Positions 46,766 to 57,480 of a DNA stretch of 64,000 nucleotides are shown one piece after another. This stretch comes from Holothuria scabra (taxonomy: Eukaryota; Echinodermata; Holothuroidea; Aspidochirotida; Holothuriidae), in assembly GCA_037179385.1 (NCBI GenBank), contig CM074190.1, forward strand, positions 11,180,206 through 11,244,205. Direction: 5' to 3'. Within the stretch, counting starts at the first letter, position 1. Each line of letters starts with the position of its first letter. The position numbers and the translations under genes were made by a program. The notes beneath the pieces are model-generated. The model was not told the origin of the DNA, did no database searches, and saw only the letters and a list, made by a program, of their open reading frames with translations.

Positions 46766-47421
46766 TAATACACCAGTCAACAAATATAAAATTCTCCTTG
46801 ATTGAAGCATGGTAACTCCATGATTAAAGTTTATCACAAAAGCTTTCAGTAAATTTTTATCATCCAGACAAAGAAATTATTTCCGAAAATTTACTTCAGT
46901 AATTTCCTGACCTAAAAAGTACTTACTCCGGCACTGACACTGCAGATTGTTAGCATTCTTTTACAACACTTTCACACCTAATGATAGCTGCCGCAGATTC
47001 AATCACCAAGTGTTCCAAACCAACTGACGAAACAATCCTAACCCAAGATCAACCTGGCTTAAACAAAAACATGTCACCCGAGAAGCTTGTCAGGCTTACA
47101 ACAAAACAAATAGGACCATAGTTCTGCATTCTTCTCTTTGGTGCAAGCTAACATAAAGCATGACAATACACCTGTGTGAATTCTAAAGCACCTGGTGAGG
47201 GAAGGTGTCTGAGACTACAAGTCGTCCCCATCCACAATTACCACATGGAATTTATTTCTTAATGTAAAACTGCATTTTAATGAGGTATAGCTTCTGCTAC
47301 ACCAAATAGACTGAGAGAGAGAGGAAGAAGTTTTCATACCTTTTTCTTTGGTTAAATGGCAAGATCAGTCACCTCAAACTTACTATTTCCATTCCAAGCA
47401 CCTTTCATTATGTTTTAGGAC
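46766..47421. other. Intergenic, no gene seen
   Basis: Unique sequence with no recognisable feature. Confidence 0.45.
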
Positions 47422-47647
47422 TTAAAGGGCAGGAGCAGTCATCCCAAATTGAAGAAGTGTAGTAGACTCTCCAGTTTCATGATTGGCTGTTATGAGTCAT
47501 GTGAAATTCACCAGAAATAACTGCTTGGTTTACCTTGAATATGCAATAGTAAAGTCATAAAATATAATTGAAGAGAAATAAGATGAAAATTGTGTTATTT
47601 AGCTTTCTCTTCAAAATAATTTTGGGGGGACTGCTCTTTACCTTTAA
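47422..47647 (+). mobile_element. MITE family R2, copy at 47.4 kb
   Basis: Clean ends: TTAAAGGGCAGGAGCAGTC and GACTGCTCTTTACCTTTAA. It carries all family blocks and is the best copy for defining the termini. Confidence 0.82.
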
Positions 47648-47689
47648 ATATTGCACATTCAAATTATTGGCAATGAACTAATAATATAA

Positions 47690-47817
47690 ATATAATATAA
47701 TATAAATTTCACAATTCTTTGCAAAAAATCTTGCCACATGATTTTCAAGTGCCTTTCAAGAAATAGGATAGACTACCATGCTAATTTAAATTGTGGTGAC
47801 TGAATTTTCCCTTTTAA
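47690..47817 (-). mobile_element. MITE family R2, partial copy
   Basis: Matches the TTAA-proximal half of the family in reverse orientation (ggatagactaccatgctaat, ggtgactgaattttcccttt, ttaa). It lies 43 bases after the complete copy. Confidence 0.55.
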
Positions 47818-47820
47818 CAT

Positions 47821-48593
47821 GGAATTCAGTCACTGACATTTCCTTTACCAATGAAATAGTTGTATATGGACTAAATTGTGTGAAGGCTGGTGGTTTTATA
47901 TGTATTCGGCAGTAACATAATGGTCTGATTTATTCCGACATAACTGGAGTCCATCAACATCTTTGAAATTCTTTGCTAACATGATGAATCAAGATCGGTA
48001 CATTTTACACTAAAATATTTTGAATCAATAAATTTTTCTGAATATGAATGTCTAGAATTACATGCAAGTACACAATACAATTACTGCAAATTTAAGGACA
48101 AACTCGTAGTTTGTTGTAATTAGTGTCAAAACAACCAATGACACCTTTTTAGCAGTACTTAAAGTCTTTTAATTCTTATAAAAGGAACATTACCAATAAT
48201 TTTTTGCAGTAAAGATTCCAAATCACACCTCTTACATTGTTCTGGGAACATTTTTGATATGGTGGTACCACAGGGGGGAGGCAGAGGGGCAAAGAGGGAG
48301 TTTTTCCCATCACATTTTGTCCTTTTCCCTCACAAGCCCCCCCCCCCCCAAGAAAGGTCAGCTAATTAGTTAACTGAAAATAGCAAGTAAAAATATATAC
48401 CTCACCCGAGGCTAATTTTTTCTTCCTCAGACGGATAACCTAAAACCTCAAAGCTTCTGGGGACTTCCCCTTGGATCCCTACCCAGAGGATTGCACACTT
48501 CAGACTCAGTTTCCTCCTGTGCCCAACATTTTTCACCCTTCCCCCTAATATGCTCCCCACTACAAAAAAAACCAGAATGCAAAAATGCATTGA
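47821..48593. other. Intergenic, no gene seen
   Basis: Contains G- and C-run tracts at 48271-48353. Nothing else was seen. Confidence 0.45.
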
Positions 48594-48649
48594 GGTTTCG
48601 ATGATACATACATGCTCTTTTCAATGAAATGCTACATTTCTTGTAAGAA

Positions 48650-51600
48650 CTGGTGACCCGAAGTGACCTTTGACTCCACATGTTAGTAACTGGTTTTTTT
48701 CTTTTAACACAAACAATTCTACAAATTTCATACTGTGCCTTAAGATATTTCTCAAACAATCAGCTTACATCATACACATCAACATATCAAGTTTGAAATG
48801 AATCCCATGTTTCCTACCTTAAGATATTGTGTTAAAGAGTTTTTCAGGATTTGTCCCCTTCTGACCCCAAATGACCTTTGACCTCTACCAAAATAAAAAG
48901 GATTCTTCTTTACATCATAATACATCTACATATCAAGTCTGAAATGAATCCAACTTTCCTATCATGATGTATCATGTAAACAAGGATTTCAGTGTTTGAA
49001 CCCCATGTGACCCCAAATGACCTATGACCTCCGCCAAAATTCTTGGGTTTTTCCTTACATCATTACGCATCAACATATCAAGGTTGAAATGGATAAAAGT
49101 TTCCTACCTTGAGGTATAGTGTAAACCAGGATTTCCGGGGTTTGACCCCACGTGACCCAAAATGACCTTTGACCTCCATCAAAATATATCCAGTTCTTTC
49201 TCACATTATAACGCATCAACATATCAAGTTTGAAATGAATCCAAGTTTTCTATCTTGAGATATTGTGTAAACAAAGATTTTGGTCTTTGACCCCCTGTGA
49301 CCCCAAATGACCTTTGACCTCCACCGAAATATATATATCCCGTTCTTTCCTACACCATTACGCATCAACATATCAAGTTTGAAATGGATCAAAGTTTCCT
49401 ACCTTGGGGTATAGTGTAAACCAGGATTTCCGGGGTTTGACCCCACGTGACCCAAAATGACCTTTGACCTCCACCAAAATATATCCAGTTCTTCCTCACA
49501 TTATAACGCATCAACATATCAAGTTTGAAATGAATCCAAGTTTTCTATCTTGAGATATTGTGTAAACAAAGATTTTGGTCTTTGGCCCCCTGTGACCCCA
49601 AATGACCTTTGACCTCCACCAAAATATATCCCGTTCTTTCCTACATCTTAACGCATCAACATATCAAGTTTGAAATTAATCCAAGTTTCCTACCATGAGA
49701 TATCGTGTAAATAAGGATTTCGGGGTTTGACCCCACATGACCCCAAATGACCTTTGACCTCCACCAAAATCAATAGGGTCCTTCCTTACATCATAACGCA
49801 TCTACATATCAAGTTTGAAATTAATCTAAGTTTTCTATCTTGAGATGTTGTGTAAACAAAGATTTTGGTTTTTGACCCCCTGTGACCCCAAATGACCTTT
49901 GACCTCCACCCAAAATATATCCCGTTCTTTCCTTCATCTTAACGCATCAACATATCAAGTTTGAAATTAATCCAAGTTTCCTACCATGAGATATCGTGTA
50001 AATAAGGTTTTCGGGGTTTGACCCCACATGACCCCAAATGACCTTTGACCTCCACCAAAATCAATAGGGTCCTTCCTTACATCATAACGCATCTACATAT
50101 CAAGTTTGAAATTAATCCAAGTTTTCTATCTTGAGATATTGTGTAAACAAAGATTTTGGTTTTTGACCCCCTGTGACCCCAAATGACCTTTGACCTCCAC
50201 CCAAAATATATCCCATTCTTTCCTTCATCTTAACGCATCAACATATCAAGTTTGAAATTAATCTAAGTTTCCTACCATGAGATATCGTGTAAATAAGGAT
50301 TTTGGGGTTTGACCCCAAATGACCTTTGACCTCCACCAAAATCAAAAGGGTTCTTCCTTACATCATAACGCATCTACATATCAAGTTTGAAATTAATCCA
50401 AGTTTTCTATCTTGAGATATTGTGTAAACAAAGATTTTGGTTTTTGACCCCCTGTGACCCCAAATGACCTTTGACCTCCACCAAAATATATCCCGTTCTT
50501 TCCTACATCTTAACGCATCAACATATCAAGTTTCAAATTAATCCAAGTTTTCTACCATGAGATATCGTGTAAAGAAGGATTTTGGGGTTTGACCCCACGT
50601 GACCCCAAATGACCTTTGACCTCCACCAAAATCAAAAGGGTTCTTCCTTACATCATAACGCATCTACATATCAAGTTTTAAATTAATCCAAGTTTTCTAT
50701 CTTGAGATATTGTGTAAACAAAGATTTTGGTTTTTGACCCCCTGTGACCCCAAATGACCTTTGACCTCCACCAAAATCAATAGGGTTCTTCCTAACATCA
50801 TAACGCATCAACATATCAAGTTTCAAATTAATCCAAGTTTTCTACCATGAGATATCGTGTAAACAAGGATTTTGGGGTTTGACCCCACGTGACCCCAAAT
50901 GACCTGTGACCTCCACCAAAATCAATAGGGTTCTTCCTTACGTCATAACGCATCTACATATCAAGTTTGAAATTAATCCAAGTTTTCTATCTTGAGATAT
51001 TGTGTAAACAAAGATTTTGGTTTTTGACCCCCTGTGACCCCAAATGACCTTTGACCTCCACCAAAATCAATAGGGTTCTTCCTAACATCATAACGCATCA
51101 ACATATCAAGTTTCAAATTAATCCAAGTTTTCTACCATGAGATATCGTGTAAACAAGGATTTTGGGGTTTGACCCCACGTGACCCCAAATGACCTTTGAC
51201 CTCCACCAAAATCAATAGGGTTCTTCCTTACATCATAACGCATCTACATATCAAGTTTGAAATTAATCCAAGTTTTCTATCTTGAGATATTGTGTAAACA
51301 AAGATTTTGGTTTTTGACCCCCTGTGACCCCAAATGACCTTTGACCTCCACCAAAATATATCCTGTTCTTTCCTACATCTTAACGCATCAACATATCAAG
51401 TTTGAAATAAATCCAAGTTTCCTACCATGAGATATCATGTAAATAAGGATTTTGGGGTTTGACCCCACGTGACCCCAAATGACCTTTGACCTCCACCAAA
51501 ATCAATAGGGTTCTCCTTACATCATAACGCATCTACATATCAAGTTTTAAATTAATCCAAGTTTTCTATCTTGAGATATTGTGTAAACAAAGATTTTGGT

Positions 51601-52030
51601 TTTTGACCGCCTGTGACCCCAAATGACCTTTGACCTCCACCAAAATCAATAGGGTTCTTCCTAACATCATAACGCATCAACATATCAAGTTTCAAATTAA
51701 TCCAAGTTTTCTACCATGAGATATCGTGTAAACAAGGATTTTGGGGTTTGACCCCATGTGACCCCAAATGACCTTTGACCTCCACCAAAATCAATAGGGT
51801 TCTTCCTTACATCATAACGCATCTACATATCAAGTTTGAAATTAATCCAAGTTTTCTATCTTGAGATATTGTGTAAACAAAGATTTTGGTTTTTGACCCC
51901 CTGTGACCCCAAATGACCTTTGACCTCCACCAAAATAAATAGGGTTCTTTCTCTCAGTAAGGGGTATCTGTGTACCAAGTTTGAGAACTGTCGGACTTTC
52001 CCTTCTCAAGATATCGTGTAAACAAGCAAA
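48650..52030 (+). repeat. Tandem array 2, about 22 units of 145 bp in A/B dimers
   Basis: The marker aaatgacctttgacctcc recurs at 49745, 49890, 50036, 50181, 50317, 50462, 50607, 50752, 50897, 51042, 51187 and onward at a near-constant 145 (one 136 where about 10 bases are lost). Two unit types alternate: A has accatgagatatcgtgtaaa and gtttgaccccac, B has tatcttgagatattgtgtaa and tttttgaccccctgtg. The repeat of order is thus about 290 bp. Units at the 5' end are more diverged than those in the middle. Confidence 0.95.
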
Positions 52031-52033
52031 GTG

Positions 52034-52122
52034 TCACAAACACACACACATACACACATACACACATACACACACACACACATACACACGCACATACACA
52101 AATACATACACACACACGCCAT
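52034..52122 (+). repeat. CA/CATA microsatellite
   Basis: An interrupted (CA)n with CATACA variants lies immediately 3' of the array, as in element 1. Confidence 0.9.
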
Positions 52123-52156
52123 CATGAATGCATAGGTTTCTCTTTTCATCGAAACC

Positions 52157-54710
52157 AAAAATAAGTGACCTTCCGGCGCTGCCACTACTTTTTGATGAAG
52201 GCTATACACATCAATGCCAAGAGAAAGATGACCACTTACGTGGAATGGCATGCAACATGTACAGGAAAAGTATGAAAGAGAGAATGGCAGTAGAGACTGA
52301 ACGGGGTTATGGAAGATTTACATGATATTTGGCCCCTAACCGACCACTCCCTATCAAATACTTATCAAGTTTACAAAGAAGTATCTACAGTAGGCTCTTC
52401 CATTGTAACTTGCAATCCAATTCAACAAATAAGCACTTTCCATTCTGTCACATTTGCAATCAATACCACATGGAAATAAATTTGAAAGAACTATCAACTC
52501 CTTCAGTACAATATCTTTTACTAGCTTTTAAATTTTATTTATCAATTTAGCAGCTATAACCACACATCCATCTAATCATTTGTAAAATCAATAATATTTC
52601 TTCAAATTTGATTCCTTGATAGTCCTTTATATCAATTGATTGGAATACAACCCTCAAATTTGTCACTGCATGTAATACAACATTCGGATAATTGCATGTT
52701 CTTCAAGTTTCACATCATCCTTTGCAGCTGTGCTTCTCCAGGTCATTTTACTAGAAATGACCAAAACTTCTGATTTTGAAAGTGGAGAGTAAGGTCAATA
52801 CCCTGAGATTATGTTTGACGAATTTTAAGTTTGTTACTTGTTGGTCTTCCATGAATATGTTCTCTCTTCACTCGCTTCCTCCATCGCTCCCCCCTTCCCA
52901 ACTGTGAATTTCATAAGAAGCTGCACATGACATCGGATCAAGAGCAAGTTCTGGGCAATAGCCTGTGTGAAACAACTGCAGTCCCCCTGAAATTTCCAAA
53001 ATGCACATACACCACCAGTTAAATGATGGTGGCATCATGTGTAAGCAGTGATAAAACTGCCCCTCTTGAGATTTTACATGGGCAAAAGCCCTGAAATTCT
53101 AAGAAATCATTTGTAAAGCATGCCACAATATGAAAAGTCTAAAATCATAGCTTTCTCAAGTTGAATATTATACAAAAATCTCAAATACTACAGGATCAAT
53201 CTTTTCCATGACCCATACTCCAATTTTTGTTTTGTTTCAGGGGTCTTTTCCCAATCAACGGAATAACCATCGCAATAAAATACGAGGAATAATAACCAAC
53301 ACGATGGCTTGCCATGCATGGCCACCAACTTTGAATTTTAATGAACTTCTATATATCCATCCACATTCTTTTTGCTTTGTTTGTTTTCAATGATTGTCCC
53401 TTGTGCCATCTGCACCCATGACTGACCTAAAAGGAGGGTGAGATCTGCAAAGCTATCCCTGAACTTTGCCGTCAAGAAGAGGCCAAAAGGGCATTGAATT
53501 GCTTTTAAGAAACATTCCTCAATATCCAATGGCTTTATGAATCTCTAGATAATGATCTGAATGCACACACATTTTGAGAAAATGGCATTTATAATGAGAC
53601 TTGGTTTTACTCTCTGTGCCTTTTTTAACTCTCATCTCATTGACTAAACACACTGCTTGAGCTTTCAAGAAGCCCTTTACAATACCAAAGAGTCTTCCCC
53701 GAAGAATGGAGCAAAGTGTAGTTGAACTTGATACTAAAACCACTATATCTCATATCATACTTCTGACTTTAAACCTACAGCAGTTATTATTTCCATAATT
53801 TATTTCCTTCTCTACACAGGTCTTCCTCCAAAGCTCAAAAAATAACACCTATTTGGTTTATTTCTCATCAATGAAAATAGAGTAAAAATGAAATATAATG
53901 TACGTTTCCCTTTCTTTTCCCATACAAAAGAGGCAACCCTTGAAACTAATGACAACCAACAGGCCCTGGGGCAGGCCCCCCACTAAATCAGATCATAGGG
54001 AGCTTTTAATACAATTTCAAACTTTCTACAATGTGCATAAGGACAAAGACATACAAAAAATCCTACTGTAAGGAGATTTTCAAAATTTGATAACGATTGA
54101 TAGCCGCTGGTTTTAATTTCAATTGTGGGACAACGGATGCCTTGAGAATAAAGCTCCATTATCATGATTGCACATAGACCGTTGCGCCTCCAGTCGACTC
54201 CTGCAAATTGAGAGGGGGGAAAGAACCCTGAGAAGTTTCTCCCTTTACATAATTTTCATCTTTGCATTTTTCAAAATAAAGGGAGGCAACATTTATTGTA
54301 CTGGGCTATTATTTTAATTCTTTAAATAGCATTGTCCAATTAAGTTTTATCTCTGGAGCAATGACACTCACTTTGTTACGTGTCTCTCACCCAATTGAAC
54401 TCTAGATTTTCCTTCCGGTCAAAGACTTTTCTGATCTGATGATAACATAAATGGATTAAGGGTTTATTGCTCCAATATGAGCATCTGCATAAACGTCAAC
54501 TTGATGTATCATGTCAAACAGGTTTAAAGTGGTTGTATAGAGGGAGGCATAGGAGGTACTGTACTGTATATGCCTATGCTTCAACCAAATAATGCATTTC
54601 AGTTGCTCATGAGAGCAGTGGCTTGATTTCCTGTTGAACACATTGACTATTTACTGGTAACATCATGTTTGCAGTTCAACCAACTCTGATAAATAAATGT
54701 AACATATGCT
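52157..54710. other. Intergenic, no supported gene
   Basis: A possible acceptor at 53228 (ttttgttttgtttcag) precedes a short open stretch starting GSFPNQRNNHRNKIRG, with no donor or homology. The part 54040-54440 is repeat-free with ATTGTCCAATTAAG-type motifs and could be regulatory. Nothing firm. Confidence 0.35.
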
Positions 54711-54715
54711 AACAA

Positions 54716-54891
54716 TAGACCTATTTCCAAATAGCAATTACAATGAATTGTGGGATACATTTTTGGGTGTGCATCAATTTTCACCACAGTAAAATGCCAT
54801 TGGCAAAAATGCATTTTACTGTGGTGAAAATTGACATGCACCAACACTCAATCCCACAATTCATTGTAATTGCTATTTGGAAATAGGTCTA
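54716..54891. mobile_element. 176 bp near-perfect foldback MITE, TA-flanked
   Basis: Two arms of about 80 bases (from tagacctatttccaaatagc inward to ttcaccacagtaaaatgc) are reverse complements with only a few differences and a loop of roughly 13 bases. TA sits at each tip. A transcript would form a long hairpin. Confidence 0.88.
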
Positions 54892-54934
54892 TGAGGGGAA
54901 GATAGGAGTGGGAAGGACTGGAAGTAATATATGA

Positions 54935-55115
54935 GCAGGCACGTAGCCAGGATTGTGTAATGGGGAGGGTCTTGTGAGGGATGGAGGCACAATATGAGAG
55001 AAAAGTCTAAAGGTAGAGAGAGAGAAAAAAAATGCTACTTTAGGTGTTTTTTGCATTGCAAGGTTGGGTCATGGGGGAGAGGGTTCTAACCCCCTGAACC
55101 CTCCCGTGCCATTGT
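54935..55115 (+). repeat. Dispersed repeat R5, copy 2
   Basis: Starts gcaggcacgtagccaggatt. It is the reverse complement of 26761-26934 over its whole length. Confidence 0.7.
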
Positions 55116-55329
55116 ATACAACTAAATCTGCAAAGTTTGTGAAGGGGAAATGAAATGGAATGTAATAGAGCAACAATAACAATTTTCTTTGTAAATTTTT
55201 ATTTTGAATTTATTGAAAAGCAAAATTTAAAAAAGGAGGGAAATATTGGGAAATGAATAGAAACTTACCTCATTTCTGTTTTAAGAATGCTAGAGCTGAA
55301 CTTTTTGTACTACTCACACTGTATTCTAG

Positions 55330-55750
55330 CTGTGTACACTTTGTATATTACTGGCCTTTTAAACAAAAAGCAAGTTAATTCTTTCAAAACTGTAAACTTT
55401 ACTCATTAAACAATTACCGCGGTCAGCTCTTTCGTAATTATTCTATGCTGTAGCAGCCCCAATAAATGATTAAACAACAAGCTGAAATCGGACTATAACA
55501 AATTACAATTAACATCAAAAAAATTTTATTGCTATTGTATTTGTATATTACTATAGCCTTGCAAACAAAAAGCCAGTCATTCTTTTAATTGTTAATTCTT
55601 TTAACACTGCCAACTTTACAGTACTCATTAAACAATTGCTGCTCACAGCTTTCTTTATTCTTTTCTACTTTTGCAGCCCCAATAAATGATTAAACAACAA
55701 ACTGAAATCTAAATATAACAAATTAAAATTAATGTTTAAAAGTTTTGTTG
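55330..55750 (+). repeat. Tandem duplication of about 210 bp
   Basis: Two head-to-tail copies share gtatattact, aaacaaaaagc, actcattaaacaatt and a very well kept core, gcagccccaataaatgatta followed by aacaacaa-ctgaaatc. The cores lie at about 55453 and 55673. Between the cores the copies are clearly more diverged. Confidence 0.8.
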
Positions 55751-56139
55751 CTAGTTTCCTGGGTTTCTTTTCACAATACTGACAAAGTATAAGAATTCAG
55801 AAATCATAAAAGCTTTAGCCATTAGATCATAAAATAGGATATTGCAATAAATCTTTAAATGCCATGAATAATACCCTAATAAATCGCAATTCACCTTCTT
55901 TATAGCAATGTAAAAAAATTACTTTCATTCTATAGTACAATTACCTGTCTATGTCTTTGCAGCATTTATATCTCAGACTTAAATCTGCAAAAAATTACAC
56001 ACTTTTTACTTGAAAAATAATAGTTCACTTGGTCAACAATTAAACCATTTTGAAAAGATACAGTGATGCAAACTTATGTCTGATATTATTGTTGCGTCAT
56101 TGGTTAAATCCAAGATGGGGTTATGTGGCCCAGGTAGGC

Positions 56140-56470
56140 ATAAACCCATTGGTTCAAGACAGACCAGCATGATGGCTCCTTTTCCAGTTGTGGCTCACAG
56201 GCTTGTTCTCATAACTCCATTAATGTGGTTAAGTCTATTCCCAGGTCGAGTCATACCAAAGACTCTAAAAACGGAGCCTAAAACAAGCCAACGAGCCACA
56301 ACTGGAAAAAAGGCCGTGGCCGGCTCAACTTGAACCAATAGGTTGGAAACTGGGCGGTATGACTCCATCTAACTGACTCCATTTTAACTCTTTGTTATGA
56401 CCCCACTGGGAGTCAAACCCCAGACCTCACAGCAGCAAATAAGATGCTCTAACCAAAACCATGCAGTTGG
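56140..56470 (-). mobile_element. tRNA-derived SINE (minus strand) fused to an inverted second body
   Basis: On the minus strand, from about 56465, GGTTAGAGCATC (56454-56443) matches an RNA polymerase III A box and GGTTTGACTCC (56419-56409) a B box, followed by the R4 body. A second body fragment at 56146-56212 is inverted relative to the one at 56284-56345, making a foldback. The head is too degenerate to be a working tRNA. Confidence 0.7.
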
Positions 56471-57282
56471 TATAAATTTAAAAAACAGGACCTTTGGTGG
56501 AATATTGGTAACTTTCAATACCAGTTTTATTAGCCAGGTTTTTTCACATTTTTAAGCAAATTCTATCGCATTTTCCACAAAAATATTGACAGTATAATTA
56601 TAAGAAAGGTAATGTGTCTTGACCTAGCACTTCACTTCATACAATAGTGGACTTACTTTTTATACAAGAAGAGTTAACTATATACACTCCCAGTGGAATG
56701 GAAAAAAATATTTGACGGGGGAGGGGAGCAGAGTGGAGCAAGAGTAGACTATCGTAGAGGGGCACCATCAATTGATGCAGAGCATACCAGAACATTCTTG
56801 GATTCCAAAACCCCAAGAAAGCCAAAAATGTGTTCTAATTGCACATGCATTGGACAGCTAAGAATAAGCACAGCACAGACTTCAGAATTCTCCCAGCTTC
56901 ACTTTTTGGAGCACTTGGCAAATATTGGGAACTTAGACCCAACTTTTTCAATGGGGCTTCTATTAGCTTTGTGTTCCCAAACATATTTGGTTGTAAAACA
57001 ATAAATATGCAGACCTTGATTTTGCCTCATATCTTAATGCCCAATTGTATTAGCATACTCTTCAGATTACAAAAATTGGGTGCCTATTGTGAATGAATTA
57101 TAACAATATGTCTAACTTACTCAACAATTTAGATCAAACAGGGATTCTTTTGAAAGCCATGCAGATTGCATGACCACCCATGATTCCTCATGGATGAAAA
57201 CCCATCTTCCTTTGACCTGGATTAAACCATGATCTTTTCAGGTTGCTTACAGCTTGACTGTTCCATAGGTTGTTTCAAAGAG
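56471..57282. other. Intergenic, no gene seen
   Basis: Open frames at 56693-57096 overlap in several registers and show no splice or family support. Confidence 0.45.
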
Positions 57283-57480
57283 TTCTTCCCACTGTTCCCG
57301 GGGTTCAATGTTACCAAGGTTCAATGTTTTTCAGTTTACCAGTGTATCTCCATGAGTTGGCGATGATTACAAGGTTCGTTATTCCTGATGTTCGATGTAC
57401 CCAGAAGTGCAGATGTTCCTCAGATTCAGAAATATTGAACCTCAGGAAAAGCAAACCTTGGGAACATTGACATAGCCCTG
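57283..57480. repeat. Dispersed repeat family R3, copy 2
   Basis: Contains gttcccggggttcaatgtta and closes cttgggaacattgacatagc, the reverse of the start of copy 1 at 24903. Confidence 0.7.

Larger units (their letters stand above)
48594..52156 (+). mobile_element. Array element 2: inverted ends + 145-bp array + CA run + 3' hairpin
   Basis: Opens GGTTTCGATGA (48594-48604) and closes TCATCGAAACC (52146-52156), a perfect 11-base inverted pair. The left arm of a 3' hairpin (GGTTTC, 52135-52140) sits before the closing word. The order is 5' word, short leader, tandem array, caagcaaagtgtcacaaa, CA run, gcatag, hairpin, caaaaat, which is the same plan as 15799-17038. A Helentron/DINE-like origin is the best fit known to me, as inference. 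Confidence 0.72.

Noticed and set aside
48650..52030. CRISPR or gene-cluster reading of the 145-bp array
   Set aside because: The whole unit repeats with no unique spacer and no conserved frame (145 is not a multiple of three).
52006..52251. Cys/Val/Met-rich minus-strand frame
   Set aside because: Translation of the CA/CATA microsatellite.
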